A DNA stretch of 64,000 bases from Roseomonas acroporae (lineage in GTDB: Bacteria > Pseudomonadota > Alphaproteobacteria > Acetobacterales > Acetobacteraceae), in the NCBI RefSeq assembly GCF_023223525.1, contig NZ_JALPRX010000015.1, forward strand, positions 1 to 64,000, written 5' to 3'. The position numbers were made by a program, and so were the translations under genes. This document shows, piece by piece, positions 44,172-53,145 of the stretch; position 1 is the stretch's first letter, and every line of letters starts with the position of its first letter. A model generated the notes under the pieces. It saw only the letters and a list, made by a program, of their open reading frames with translations. It was not told the origin of the DNA and did no database searches.

Positions 44172-45464
44172 TCAGCGCATGCGGCATTCGGCGGCGTAGG
44201 GGTCGACGTCGTCCGCCAGCACCTTGCGCACCGTCTCGGTCTGGAATTTGCCGTCCGGGCGCTTCGCCACCTTGCACAGCCAGAAGTCCTGCACCGGGTA
44301 GTGGTTGACGCCGAAGCGGAAATTGCCGCGCACCGAGTGGAAGTCCGCCTTGCGCAGCGCCTCGCGCAGCGCCGCCTTGTCGGAGAGCTTCCCGCCCACC
44401 CGCCGCACCGCCGAATCGAGCAGCATCGCCGCGTCGTAGGACTGCGCCGCGTAGCTGCCGGGGACGTAGCCGAACGCCGCCTCGAAGTCGCGCACGAAGC
44501 GCGTGTTGGCCGGGTTGTCCATGTTGGGCGCCCAGGGGGCAGCGGTGTAGAAGCCGAGCGCCGCCTCGCCCTGGGCCGGCAGGGTCGATTCGTCCACCGT
44601 GAAGGTGGAGAGGAACGGGATGTTCGCCAGCCCCGCCTGCCGGTACTGGCGCACCAGGTTCACGCCCAGCCCGCCCGGCATGAAGGTGAACAGCGCGTCC
44701 GGCTTCGCCGCCGCGAATTTCGCCAGCTCGGCCGAGAAGTCGAGCTGGGTGAGGGGGACGTAGACCTCGTCCACCACCTCGCCCTTGAAGCGGCTGCGGA
44801 AGCCGGCGGCGGCGTCGCGGCCGGCCTGGTAGTTCGGCACCATGACGAAGACGCGGCGATAGCCGGCATCCTGCGCCGCCTGGCCCATCACGGAATGGAC
44901 CTGGTCGTTGTTGTAGCTCGTGGTGAAGAAGAACGGGTTGCAGCCGCGGCCGGCGAAGGTGGAGGGGCCGGCATTGGTGGAGATCAGGAAGGTCTGGCTC
45001 TCCGTCACCGGCCGCATGATCGCCTGCAGGATGTTGGAGAAGATCACCCCCGCCACCACGTCCACCTTGTCGCGCTCGATCGCGGCACGGACCTTGGTGA
45101 CGGCGACGTCGGGCTTCAGCTCGTCGTCGATCATCACGGTCTCGGCGGGCAGGCCGCCCAGCTTGCCGTCGAGGTGGCGCAGGCCGAGCAGGAAGCCGTC
45201 GCGGAGCTGGGTGCCGAGCGCCGCCTGCGGCCCGGTCTGGATCGCGACGAGGCCGACCTTGATGCCCGCCTGCTGCGCCCGCGCGCGCCGCGCCGGCAGC
45301 AGCGCCGCGGCGGCGCCCATGCCGACGCCCGCGCCCAGGACCCCACGCCTGCGCAGCCCAGTCCGCTGGCCGGTCCCTTGTCCGCCCCCTGGCCCGTCCC
45401 CAGTCCCGTCATCGCCCCATCCCCGGTTCCACGCCCTACCCTTTGGCAGGCCCGTGCCCTTCAC
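44172..45464 (-). CDS. livK: Branched-chain-type ABC transporter binding protein (LivK); start uncertain
   Basis: About 430 residues if the GTG at 45464 is used. A Tat-like signal LRRRGVLGAGVGMGAAAALLPARRARAQQ is preceded by some 45 Gly-rich residues without an ATG in frame. The nearest plausible ATG (45412) is in another frame, so either a GTG start or a one-base error in the local G-runs is likely. The mature protein is a periplasmic-binding type I fold: KVGLVAIQTGPQAALG, FLISTNAGPSTFAGRGCNPFFF, SYAAQSYDAAMLLDSAVRRVGG. It would capture the ligand for the downstream permeases. Confidence 0.85.
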   Translation of the reverse strand: MKGTGLPKGRAWNRGWGDDGTGDGPGGGQGTGQRTGLRRRGVLGAGVGMGAAAALLPARRARAQQAGIKVGLVAIQTGPQAALGTQLRDGFLLGLRHLDGKLGGLPAETVMIDDELKPDVAVTKVRAAIERDKVDVVAGVIFSNILQAIMRPVTESQTFLISTNAGPSTFAGRGCNPFFFTTSYNNDQVHSVMGQAAQDAGYRRVFVMVPNYQAGRDAAAGFRSRFKGEVVDEVYVPLTQLDFSAELAKFAAAKPDALFTFMPGGLGVNLVRQYRQAGLANIPFLSTFTVDESTLPAQGEAALGFYTAAPWAPNMDNPANTRFVRDFEAAFGYVPGSYAAQSYDAAMLLDSAVRRVGGKLSDKAALREALRKADFHSVRGNFRFGVNHYPVQDFWLCKVAKRPDGKFQTETVRKVLADDVDPYAAECRMR

Positions 45465-45807
45465 CACAAGGGAGGATAACCCGCCGCCGCGTGGCGGATG
45501 GTCGTGCAAGGGTACCGCCGCCGCAATGGCCGCCGTTGCGGGCGACGATCGGAACGGCCTGCGCGGCCTGGAGCACTCCCGGACCGGATGTCCTCGCCCC
45601 GCGGTCCGGTACGGTCGGGCCGAGCCGCGTTCGATGCCCGCCGCCGACGGCCCTGGGCGGGGCGGGCCGCGAATCAACCCGAGGTAACCGCCACCATCGG
45701 CATGGACGGCCCGTGGTTGTCGGGCGAGACGGGTGGCCAACGCCGTGACGGGGATTTTCGCGCAGCCTGACGTGGTCTCCTCGCGGATCGCGGGCGATCA
45801 TCGCGCC
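45465..45807. other. 343-bp divergent spacer (livK / deoxyribosyltransferase)
   Basis: Holds the upstream regions of both genes. No clear operator, hairpin or RNA gene was seen. An in-frame ATG at 45733 could extend the deoxyribosyltransferase by 25 residues, but the family N-terminus begins at 45808. Confidence 0.3.
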
Positions 45808-46404
45808 ATGCGATTGTACCTGGCCGGCCCCGAGGTGTTCCTGCCCGACGCGGAGAGCATCGGCGCGGCGAAGAAGCGCATCTGCGCGGCGCATGGCTGC
45901 GTCGGCGTGTTCCCGACCGATCCGCTGCCGGACCAGCCCGCCGGGGCGGGCGGCGACGAGTGGTTCGGCCTGTACCGTGCCTGCGAGGCGCACCTGCGCG
46001 GCTGCGACGCGCTGCTGGCCAACCTGACCCCGTTCCGCGGCCCCTCGGCCGATGTCGGCACGGTGTTCGAGATGGGGCTGATGCGCGGGCTCGGCCGGCC
46101 GGTCTTCGGCTACGCCAACGTGGACCGGTGCTTCCGCGACCGCACCCTCGAGGCGATCGGCACGCCGCCGCGCCCGCGCCCCGGCGGCGGCTGCGAGGAC
46201 GCCGAGGGCATGCTGATCGAGGACTTCCAGCTTTTCGACAACCTGATGCTGGAGGGCGGCATACGCGCCTCCGGCGGCCTGCTGGTGCTGCAGGCCGTGC
46301 CGGCGCCGGCGCGGTGGCGCGACCTCGCCGCCTTCGAGCGCTGCGTCGAGGCGGCGGCGCGCTCGCCGCGCCGGGCTCAGCTCGCCTCGGCGTCCAGCGC
46401 GTAG
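45808..46404 (+). CDS. Nucleoside 2-deoxyribosyltransferase-like protein
   Basis: 198 residues. The N-terminal MRLYLAGPEVFLPDA and the central CDALLANLTPFRGPSADVGTVFEMGLMRGLGRPVFGYAN are hallmarks of the nucleoside 2-deoxyribosyltransferase fold: the catalytic Glu in VFEMG and the conserved Asp in SADVGT. Such enzymes swap bases on deoxynucleosides or hydrolyse modified deoxynucleotides (pool sanitation). The last 28 bp overlap the 3' end of phoB on the opposite strand. The last residues past the conserved core are low-complexity. Confidence 0.86.
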   Translation: MRLYLAGPEVFLPDAESIGAAKKRICAAHGCVGVFPTDPLPDQPAGAGGDEWFGLYRACEAHLRGCDALLANLTPFRGPSADVGTVFEMGLMRGLGRPVFGYANVDRCFRDRTLEAIGTPPRPRPGGGCEDAEGMLIEDFQLFDNLMLEGGIRASGGLLVLQAVPAPARWRDLAAFERCVEAAARSPRRAQLASASSA

Positions 46405-47084
46405 CCGGCGGAGCGGACGGTGCGGATCAGGTCCGCCTCGCCCTCGGCGTTCATCGCCTTGCGCAGCCGGCGGATGTGCACGTCCACGGTGCGCGGCTCG
46501 ACATGGATGTCGCGGCCCCACACCCCGTCCAGCACCTGCTCGCGGGTGAAGACGCGGCGCGGGTGCTGGAGGAAGAATTCCAGCAGCCGGTACTCGGTCG
46601 GGCCGAGATGCACGGGGCGGTCGCCGCGCGTCACGCGGTGCGCGTCCTGGTCCAGCGACACGTCGCCGTAGTTCAGCACGCCCTTGGGGGCCGTGGCGCC
46701 GCCGCTGCGCCGGAGCAGGGCGCGGATCCGGGCCACCAGCGTGTCCATGGCGAAGGGCTTGCCGATGTGGTCGTCCGCCCCGGTGTCGAGGGCGCGGACC
46801 ATGTCGGCGTCCTCGGTGCGGGCGGTGACCATGATGATCGGCAGGTTGCGCGTCTCGCGCCGGCGGCGGAGCTGGCGGCACACCTCGATGCCCGAGAGCG
46901 CCGGCAGCATCCAGTCCAGCAGGACGAGGTCGGGCGGCGCCTCGGCGACGCGCAGCAGCGCCTCCTGGCCGTCCGTCGCCTCGTCGACGCGGAAGCCCTG
47001 CTTCTCCAGGTTGTAGCGCAGCAGCGTCAGCAGCGGCGCCTCGTCCTCCACCACCAGCACGGTGGGGCGCTCGGCCTCGGCCAT
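46377..47084 (-). CDS. phoB: Phosphate regulon response regulator PhoB
   Basis: 235 residues. The receiver domain (about 8-122) has the acidic pair ED at 13-14, phosphoacceptor Asp in VLLDWMLPALSG (about 56), Thr in VTART and Lys in GKPF. The OmpR-type winged-helix domain (about 135-232) shows TEYRLLEFFLQHPRRVFTREQVLDGVWG and VDVHIRRLRKAM. It activates pst and other genes under phosphate limitation. It is last in the pstSCAB-phoU-phoB unit. Its usual kinase partner, phoR, is not in the window. Confidence 0.95.
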   Translation of the reverse strand: MAEAERPTVLVVEDEAPLLTLLRYNLEKQGFRVDEATDGQEALLRVAEAPPDLVLLDWMLPALSGIEVCRQLRRRRETRNLPIIMVTARTEDADMVRALDTGADDHIGKPFAMDTLVARIRALLRRSGGATAPKGVLNYGDVSLDQDAHRVTRGDRPVHLGPTEYRLLEFFLQHPRRVFTREQVLDGVWGRDIHVEPRTVDVHIRRLRKAMNAEGEADLIRTVRSAGYALDAEAS

Positions 47085-47121
47085 GGTTTCCTGCCTCGGG
47101 GGCTGTGGTCGGATCGGGAGG

Positions 47122-47150
47122 GCGCGGGGGTGCCGGAAGGCACCCCGCGC
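47122..47150 (-). terminator. Hairpin between phoU and phoB
   Basis: Arms GCGCGGGGGTGCC and GGCACCCCGCGC pair over 12 bp with one bulged G and a GGAA tetraloop, in the 86-bp phoU-phoB spacer. No U-tract. It could reduce readthrough or mRNA decay, separating phoB expression from pst. Confidence 0.45.
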
Positions 47151-47170
47151 CCGGGCTCACCCGCCGAGGC

Positions 47171-47896
47171 TCATCCCGGCGGCCGCACCACCGCGTAGGA
47201 GGCGGTGTCGGACTTCGGCCGGTCCTCGGGCAGCGTGTCGCCGCTCACCGCGAAATGGACCGTCTCGGCGATGTTGGTGGCATGGTCGCCGATGCGCTCC
47301 AGGTTCTTGGCGATGAACAGCAGATGGGTCGCCGCGGTGATGTTGCGCGGGTCCTCCATCATGTGGGTCAGCATCTCGCGGAAGATGCCGTTGTAGATGT
47401 CGTCCACCGGCTCGTCGGCGCCCCAGACCTCCTCGGCGCGCTCGGCGTCGTCCTCCACCAGCGCGTCGATGGCGTTCTTGAGGTTCTCCAGCACGAGGCG
47501 CGCCATGCGCTGGAAGCCGTTCAGGCTGCCCACCTGCGGCTGCTGCGCCACCACCAGGGTGCGCTTGGCGGCGTTGCGGGCGTAGTCGCCGATCCGCTCC
47601 AGGTCGTGCGCCACCTTCATCGCGGCGACGATCAGGCGCAGGTCGCCGGCCACCGGCGCGCGCAGCGCCAGCAGCCGGATGCAGTAGGCCTCGATCTCGC
47701 GCTCCAGCGCGTCGATCGCGGCGTCGCGCTGGATCACCTCGCCGGCCAGGTCGGTGTCGTGGCGCACCAGCGCCTCGGTGGATTCGGCCACCTGGCGCTC
47801 GGCGAGGCCGCCCATGCGGGCGATCATGTCGCGCAGGCGGCGCAGCTCGCCCTCGTAGGAGGAGGAGATGTGCTCGGGCTGGTCGCTGTTGGGCAT
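47171..47896 (-). CDS. phoU: Phosphate signalling protein PhoU
   Basis: 241 residues, all-helical with the two PhoU repeats (about 15-110 and 120-215). Metal-binding helix motifs are DLERIGDYARNAAKR (about 97) and NLERIGDHATNIAE (about 200), the E/DxxxD pattern. PhoU restrains the Pst transporter and the PhoR kinase when phosphate is plentiful. It begins 16 bp after the pstB stop. Confidence 0.96.
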   Translation of the reverse strand: MPNSDQPEHISSSYEGELRRLRDMIARMGGLAERQVAESTEALVRHDTDLAGEVIQRDAAIDALEREIEAYCIRLLALRAPVAGDLRLIVAAMKVAHDLERIGDYARNAAKRTLVVAQQPQVGSLNGFQRMARLVLENLKNAIDALVEDDAERAEEVWGADEPVDDIYNGIFREMLTHMMEDPRNITAATHLLFIAKNLERIGDHATNIAETVHFAVSGDTLPEDRPKSDTASYAVVRPPG

Positions 47897-47912
47897 GAAA
47901 CGTCCTCCCGCC

Positions 47913-48785
47913 TCAGCCGAAGCGGCCGGTGATGTATTCCTGGGTCTGCTTCTTCTGCGGCTTGGTGAAGAGCTGCGCGGCCGGCGCCACCTCGACCAGC
48001 TCGCCGAGGTAGAAGAACGCCACCTGGTCGGCGCAGCGTGCCGCCTGCTGCATGTTGTGCGTCACGATGGCCAGGGTGAAGTCCTGCTTCAGCTCGTCGA
48101 TGAGCTGCTCGATCTTGAGCGTGCTGATCGGGTCGAGCGCCGAGGTCGGCTCGTCGAGCAGGATCACCTCCGGGCGCACCGCGATGGTGCGGGCGATGCA
48201 CAGGCGCTGCTGCTGGCCGCCCGAGAGGCCGAGGGCGGAGGTGTGCAGCCGGTCCTTCACCTCGCCCCAGAGCGCGGCGCGGGACAGGGCCCACTCGATG
48301 CGCTGCTCCATGTCGGTGCGCGAGAGCTTCTCGTGCAGCCGGATGCCGAAGGCGATGTTCTCGTGGATGGTCATGGGGAAGGGGGTGGGCTTCTGGAACA
48401 CCATCCCGACCCGGGCGCGCAGCGCGTTCAGGTCCATGCCGTCGTCGAGGATGTTCCGGCCTTCCAGCATCACCTCGCCGACGGCGCGCTGGCCGGGGTA
48501 GAGGGAGTACATCCGGTTCAGGATGCGCAGCAGGGTGGACTTGCCGCAGCCGGAGGGGCCGATCAGCCCCGTCACCTGCCGGTCCGGCAGGTCGAGGTTG
48601 ATGCTCTTCAGCGCCTTGTGGTCGCCGTAGTAGAAGTCGAGGTTGCGCACCGAGATGCGCGCCTCGCGCAGCGCGGCCCCGGAGCGGGCCTGGAGCCCGC
48701 CCCCGGCCGGAATCCCGCCCGGGACGCCGCCCGGGATACCACCCGCCGGGCCGACCGCCTGCTCATGTGCCATGGTGCCGCTCAT
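47913..48785 (-). CDS. pstB: Phosphate ABC transporter ATPase PstB
   Basis: 290 residues. A Gly/Pro-rich N-terminal extension (about 1-40, [13 protein letters not shown]) precedes the conserved core: [16 protein letters not shown], Walker [13 protein letters not shown] (about 76), [13 protein letters not shown], signature [17 protein letters not shown], Walker [14 protein letters not shown], and the C-terminal [21 protein letters not shown] at 48809 overlapping the pstA stop is an alternative start that adds eight residues. The ATG at 48785 has GGGGAAG upstream. Confidence 0.95.
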   Translation of the reverse strand: MSGTMAHEQAVGPAGGIPGGVPGGIPAGGGLQARSGAALREARISVRNLDFYYGDHKALKSINLDLPDRQVTGLIGPSGCGKSTLLRILNRMYSLYPGQRAVGEVMLEGRNILDDGMDLNALRARVGMVFQKPTPFPMTIHENIAFGIRLHEKLSRTDMEQRIEWALSRAALWGEVKDRLHTSALGLSGGQQQRLCIARTIAVRPEVILLDEPTSALDPISTLKIEQLIDELKQDFTLAIVTHNMQQAARCADQVAFFYLGELVEVAPAAQLFTKPQKKQTQEYITGRFG

Positions 48786-48805
48786 GTCCGTTGCTTCCCC
48801 GCGGA

Positions 48806-49702
48806 TCACTTACCAGACCGCAGCAGGCTGCGGGCGCCGATGTTCAGGCCGAGCACGCCGAGGGTGATGATCAGCGCCCCGGCCCAGGCGAGCGCGATCC
48901 AGTCGGCGAAGGCCGAGCCCGCGTAGTTGTAGATGGTCACCGGCAGGCTCGACATGGGCTGGTTGAGGCTCAGCGACCAGTTGAGGTTGCCGAGCGAGGT
49001 GAAGAGCAGCGGCGCCGTCTCGCCCGCGATGCGCGCCACCGCCAGCAGGATTCCGGTCAGGATGCCGGAGGCGGCCGCCCGCCAGCAGACCAGCGTGATC
49101 ATCTTCCACTTTGGCGCGCCGAGGCCGATCACCGCCTCGCGCAGCGTGTTCGGGATCAGCCGCAGCATGTCCTCGGTGGTGCGCACGACAATCGGGATCA
49201 CGATGATCGCGAGCGCCACGCAGCCCGCCCAGCCCGAGAAGCCGCCGAAGGGCACCACCAGGATCTGGTAGACGAAGAGACCGATCAGGATCGAGGGCGC
49301 CGAGAGCAGCACGTCCGAGACGAAGCGCACCGCGCCGCCGAGGGCGGAGCCCCGATCGTATTCGGCGAGGTAGGTGCCGACCAGCATGCCGATCGGCGTG
49401 CCGATGGCGGTGCCGATCGCGGTCTGGATCAGGCTGCCGATGATGGCGTTGAGCAGGCCGCCGCCGGAGCCCGGCGGGCGGGTCACCTCGGTGAAGACCG
49501 AGAGGCTCATCGCCTCGAAGCCGCGCCAGGCCAGGGTGAACAGGATCGAGACCAGGAAGATCAGGCCCAGCGCGGTGGCGGCGAAGCACAGGGCACGCAC
49601 GATGCCGTCGGACCGCTTGCGCCGGGCGCCGAGAGCGGCCGCGACCTTCAGGTCCTTGAGGGGCCGCCCGCCCGAATGGACGGGGAGGGTGGAGGCGCTC
49701 AT
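48806..49702 (-). CDS. pstA: Phosphate ABC transporter permease PstA
   Basis: 298 residues, six hydrophobic segments. PstA features: [38 protein letters not shown] (about 88-125), [17 protein letters not shown], the [17 protein letters not shown] coupling helix (EAA loop), and [17 protein letters not shown]. It pairs with PstC to form the phosphate channel. The ATG overlaps the pstC stop (ATGA). Confidence 0.95.
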   Translation of the reverse strand: MSASTLPVHSGGRPLKDLKVAAALGARRKRSDGIVRALCFAATALGLIFLVSILFTLAWRGFEAMSLSVFTEVTRPPGSGGGLLNAIIGSLIQTAIGTAIGTPIGMLVGTYLAEYDRGSALGGAVRFVSDVLLSAPSILIGLFVYQILVVPFGGFSGWAGCVALAIIVIPIVVRTTEDMLRLIPNTLREAVIGLGAPKWKMITLVCWRAAASGILTGILLAVARIAGETAPLLFTSLGNLNWSLSLNQPMSSLPVTIYNYAGSAFADWIALAWAGALIITLGVLGLNIGARSLLRSGK

Positions 49703-50700
49703 GCGTTCCTCGCGCGCTTCGCGCCGGCCGCCTTCGGCCGCAGCAGCAGCCGGGAGATGGCGAGCACGATGAAGGAGATGACGAAGAGCAGGAAGCCCAG
49801 CGCCAGCAGCGAGGCGAGCTTGAGGCTGCCCGCCGGGCTCTCGGGGAATTCCAGCGCCACCAGCGAGGCGATGGTGTTGCCCGGCCCGAACAGCGAGGTG
49901 TTGATGCGGTTGGCGTTGCCGATCACGAAGGTGACGGCCATGGTCTCGCCGAGCGCCCGGCCGAGGCCGAGCATGATGCCGCCGACCACCGAGACCCGCG
50001 TGTAGGGCACCACCACGTTGCGCACCACCTCCCAGGTGGTGCAGCCGAGGCCGTAGGCGCTCTCCTTGTAGACGGGCGGCACGGTGGAGAAGACGTCGCG
50101 CATGGTGGCGGCGATGAAGGGCAGCACCATGATGGCGAGGATGATCGCGGCGGTGAGGATGCCGGTGCCGAAGGGCGCGCCGGAGAAGAGCGGGCCGATC
50201 AGCGGCCACTCGCCGATCGTGTCGATGATCGGCGGCTGGATGGTGGTGGCCATCAGCGGCACGATCACCGTGAAGCCCCACATGCCGTAGATGATGGAGG
50301 GCACCGCCGCCAGCAGCTCGATCGCCGTGCCCACCGGCCCGCGCAGCCAATCGGGGGCCAGCTCGGTCAGGAAGAAGGCGATGCCGAAGGCGAGCGGAAC
50401 GGCCATGAGCAGGGCCAGGACCGAGGTCACCAGCGTGCCGTAGATCGAGACGCCGGCGCCGAACACCTCGCTCACCGGGTCCCATTCGGTGGACCAGAGG
50501 AAGGTCGCGCCGAAGGCCCGGAAGGCCGGCAGCCCGCCCATGAACAGGCCGACGATGATGGCGCCGAGCAGGATCAGGACGAGGATGCCGGAGAGCCGGC
50601 ACGCCAGCTCGAAGACGGTATCGCCGGCGGCGCCGGTGGAGCCTCCCTGGCGCGGCGGTGCCGCGGCCGGGGCGATGGTGGCTGGAGCAGCCTGCTGCAC
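49699..50700 (-). CDS. pstC: Phosphate ABC transporter permease PstC
   Basis: 333 residues, six to seven hydrophobic segments. PstC features: [37 protein letters not shown] (about 80-116), [37 protein letters not shown] (EAA loop) and [17 protein letters not shown]. The GTG start at 50700 is preceded by a spacer with a hairpin after pstS. The N-terminal 25 residues are Ala/Pro-rich. Confidence 0.95.
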   Translation of the reverse strand: MQQAAPATIAPAAAPPRQGGSTGAAGDTVFELACRLSGILVLILLGAIIVGLFMGGLPAFRAFGATFLWSTEWDPVSEVFGAGVSIYGTLVTSVLALLMAVPLAFGIAFFLTELAPDWLRGPVGTAIELLAAVPSIIYGMWGFTVIVPLMATTIQPPIIDTIGEWPLIGPLFSGAPFGTGILTAAIILAIMVLPFIAATMRDVFSTVPPVYKESAYGLGCTTWEVVRNVVVPYTRVSVVGGIMLGLGRALGETMAVTFVIGNANRINTSLFGPGNTIASLVALEFPESPAGSLKLASLLALGFLLFVISFIVLAISRLLLRPKAAGAKRARNA

Positions 50701-50737
50701 GTCGGGGGTTCCGATGCTGCGGGATGTCGGGGAGGGA

Positions 50738-50759
50738 GGGGCGCGGCTGCCCGCGCCCC
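50738..50759 (-). terminator. Hairpin between pstS and pstC
   Basis: Perfect 9-bp stem GGGGCGCGG / CCGCGCCCC with a CTGC loop, 23 bp after the pstS stop. Hairpins here commonly give excess binding protein over permease by partial termination or mRNA protection. Confidence 0.5.
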
Positions 50760-50782
50760 ATCCTGTTGCTCGGGCCGTTCGC

Positions 50783-51844
50783 TCAGGCCGTCCAGACCGG
50801 CTGGCCGTTCGGGCCCTTCACCTCGGCCTTCCAGACGGCGCGGACGGCGTTCTGCACCTGGGCGGGGAGGGGGATGTACTCCAGCTCCTGCGCGATCTTG
50901 CCGCCATGGGTGTAGGCCCAGTCGAACAGCTTCATCACGTTGAGCGAGCGCGTCGCGTCCTGCGGGTCCTTCGGCAGCAGGATGAAGGTCGGCGAGACGA
51001 TCGGCCAGGTGTCGTTGCCGCCGAGGTCGATCAGGCTGGCCGCGAAGTTCGGCGCCGACCAGTCGGCGCTGGCGGCGGCGGCCTCGAAGCTCGCCATGGT
51101 CGGGGCGACGAAGCGGCCGGCCTTGTTGCGAAGCTGCGTGGTGATCAGGTGGTTCTGGGTGGCGTAGGCGTTCTCGACATAGCCGATGGCGCCGCGCGTG
51201 TTGCGCACCGTGCCGGCGATGCCGTCATTGCCGCGCGCGCCCGTGCCGGTCGGCCAGCGCACCGAGGTGGCGGCGCCGGTCTTGTCCTTCCACTCCGGCG
51301 AGACCGCCGAGAGGTAGGAAGTGAACACGAAGGAGGTGCCCGACCCGTCGGCGCGGTAGACCGGGGCGACCGCGATGTTGGGCAGGGAGAGGCCGGCATT
51401 CGCCTCGACCAGCTTCGGGTCGTTCCACTTGGTGATCTTGCCCTGGTAGATCTCGGCCAGCAGCTCGCCGGTCAGGCGCAGCTTGTTGTCCTCGACGCCC
51501 GGCACGTTCACGATCACCACGACCGAGCCCATCACCGTCGGGAACTGGAGCAGCTTGCCCTCGGCGAGCTTGTCGGCCGCGAGCGGGGCGTCGGAGGCGC
51601 CGAAATCCACGGTGCGGTTGCGGATCTGGTTCTGCCCGCCGCCGGAGCCGATCGCCTGGTAGTTGAGCTGGATGCCGATGGCGCGCTGCACCGCCTCGCC
51701 CCACTTGGCGTAGACCGGGGCCGGGAAGGTGGCGCCGGCGCCGGTGACGGCGGCGTTCTGGGCGAAGGCGGGGATGCTGCGGCCGGCGGCCAGCAGGCCC
51801 GAGGTCACGAGGCCGGTGGCCATCAGGAACGAGCGACGGTTCAC
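50783..51844 (-). CDS. pstS: Phosphate-binding periplasmic protein PstS
   Basis: 353 residues. The Tat-like signal (VNRRSFLMATGLVTSGLLAAGRSIPAFAQ) is followed by the classic PstS start VTGAGATFPAPVYAKWGEAV. Then come SGGGQNQI, FGASDAPL, the phosphate-site motif RADGSGTSFVFTSYLS (about 195-210), and GNDGIAGTVRNTRGAIGYVE. GTG start at 51844 fits the signal. It is the first gene of the pst operon and, from its upstream Pho-box-like site, probably induced by PhoB. Confidence 0.94.
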   Translation of the reverse strand: MNRRSFLMATGLVTSGLLAAGRSIPAFAQNAAVTGAGATFPAPVYAKWGEAVQRAIGIQLNYQAIGSGGGQNQIRNRTVDFGASDAPLAADKLAEGKLLQFPTVMGSVVVIVNVPGVEDNKLRLTGELLAEIYQGKITKWNDPKLVEANAGLSLPNIAVAPVYRADGSGTSFVFTSYLSAVSPEWKDKTGAATSVRWPTGTGARGNDGIAGTVRNTRGAIGYVENAYATQNHLITTQLRNKAGRFVAPTMASFEAAAASADWSAPNFAASLIDLGGNDTWPIVSPTFILLPKDPQDATRSLNVMKLFDWAYTHGGKIAQELEYIPLPAQVQNAVRAVWKAEVKGPNGQPVWTA

Positions 51845-52222
51845 GGCGTCTCTCCAAGCTGTTCGGGCGCCCGCGCCGGGTTCGGCGGGACGTGCGGCGC
51901 GGAAGCTAGGTGCGCAGCGCGACCGTCGTGTTGCAGTTCCGTGAAGCTTCGATGACGGCCCCGCGCCGCGCGGGGCAGCCCTGCGCCCCTTTCGGCCGGC
52001 GCCGGCCGGGCCGGGTCGGATCCCTGCCGAACCGCGCCAACAGGCTGGAAAATCTCGCTCTTTCCCGTCGCGGATGAAAGCGCGGGGGCGCCGTCGCCGC
52101 GCTGTCGCGCCGGCCACGGGATGCCGGGGTTGGCTCCGGGGCCGTCCGCAGGGCCGTCCGTCTGGGCCGTCCATCTGGGCCGTCCGCCTGGGCCGGACCG
52201 CCGGCGGGACGTGCCGGCGGCG
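51845..52222. other. 378-bp spacer upstream of pstS
   Basis: Between the end of an enoyl-CoA hydratase gene (52223, minus strand) and pstS, both transcribed leftward. It contains the candidate Pho box at 51941-51958 and a repetitive stretch around 52140-52200 with GGGCCGTCC-type units. No phoR gene, which often precedes pstS in alphaproteobacteria, is present. Confidence 0.45.
51941..51958 (-). promoter_or_regulatory. Candidate Pho box upstream of pstS
   Basis: On the minus strand the site reads CCGTCAT-CGAA-GCTTCAC, close to two CTGTCAY half-sites with a 4-bp spacer (6/7 and 4/7 matches). It ends about 97 bp upstream of the pstS start. PhoB is encoded at the end of the same operon, so autoregulation is plausible. 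Confidence 0.4.
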
Positions 52223-53026
52223 TCACCCGGCCGGCCGGTACCAGCCGGGCGGCCGCTTCTCCCGGAAGGCGGCCAGCCCTTCGCGGCCCTCGGGCGTGGC
52301 GCGCTGCATCCAGCTCTCGTGCGCCAGCAGCGCCATCTGCCGGGCATCAAGGAGCAGGCCGTTGGCCGCCAGGAAGGAATGCTTGGTGACGGCGATGGCG
52401 CCCGGCGCCGAGCGCAGCGTCTCGTCCAGGATGGCGGCGATGCGCGCCTCCGCCCGGTCGGCCGGCACCACCTCGTGCACCAGGCCGATTCGCAGCGCCT
52501 CCCCGGCGTCGAAGCGCTCGCCGGTCAGCGCGTAGCGGCGGGTGTGGCGCAGCCCCATGGCATGGACCATGTGGGTGGAGATCGGGGTGGGGGCGACGCC
52601 GACCCGCACCTCGGTCAGGCCGAACACCGCGTCCGGCGTGGCCAGCGCCACGTCCACGCAGCAGACCACGCCGCAGCCGCCGCCGAAGCAGGCGCCGTGC
52701 ACCAGGGCGAGGGTCGGTTTCGGGAACTCGTTCAGCCGCGCCATGGTGCGGGTGGTCGCCACGGAGGCGATGTAGGCCCGCTCCGGCGGGTATTCGGCGG
52801 CGCGCGCCAGCCAGTTGAGGTCGGCGCCGGCCTGGAAGTGCCGCCCGGCGCCGCGGATGACCACGGCGCGCACCGCCGCCTCCGCCTCCAGCCGGCCGAG
52901 GCCCTCGTACAGCGCGTCCAGCAATTCCTCGTTGTAGGCGTTGCCCACGGCCGGTCGGTTCAGCGTGACCGTGGCGATGCCGCGTGCATCGACCGCGACC
53001 AGGACCGGCGGTTCGGTATCCGTCAT
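52223..53026 (-). CDS. Enoyl-CoA hydratase, methylglutaconyl-CoA hydratase-like
   Basis: 267 residues of the crotonase fold. FQAGADLNWLARA (about 64) and GACFGGGCGVVCCVD (about 108) form the oxyanion hole. FGLTEVRVGVAPTPISTHMVHAMG (about 138) contains the catalytic Glu region and resembles LiuC/AtuE-type methylglutaconyl-CoA hydratases of leucine degradation. The rest of the leucine pathway is not in the window, so the assignment is by motif only. Confidence 0.86.
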   Translation of the reverse strand: MTDTEPPVLVAVDARGIATVTLNRPAVGNAYNEELLDALYEGLGRLEAEAAVRAVVIRGAGRHFQAGADLNWLARAAEYPPERAYIASVATTRTMARLNEFPKPTLALVHGACFGGGCGVVCCVDVALATPDAVFGLTEVRVGVAPTPISTHMVHAMGLRHTRRYALTGERFDAGEALRIGLVHEVVPADRAEARIAAILDETLRSAPGAIAVTKHSFLAANGLLLDARQMALLAHESWMQRATPEGREGLAAFREKRPPGWYRPAG

Positions 53027-53145
53027 GGCGTGCCTCCCAGGCTTCGTGCTGTGCTGCCGCGTGCCGTGCTGGCGCGGGCAGTGTCTCCGGGCGACGCGGC
53101 GGCGGCAACGGCGGGTGCGGGGTGGCTCGATGGCCGGAATGGGCG

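Noticed and set aside
45733-45807. Longer N-terminus for the deoxyribosyltransferase from the ATG at 45733
   Set aside because: The family N-terminus MRLYLAGPEVF begins exactly at the ATG at 45808; the extension has no conserved character.
47122-47150. Intrinsic terminator ending the pst operon before phoB
   Set aside because: A strong hairpin is present but without a U-tract, and phoB remains close and co-directional; treated as a possible attenuator or protector instead.
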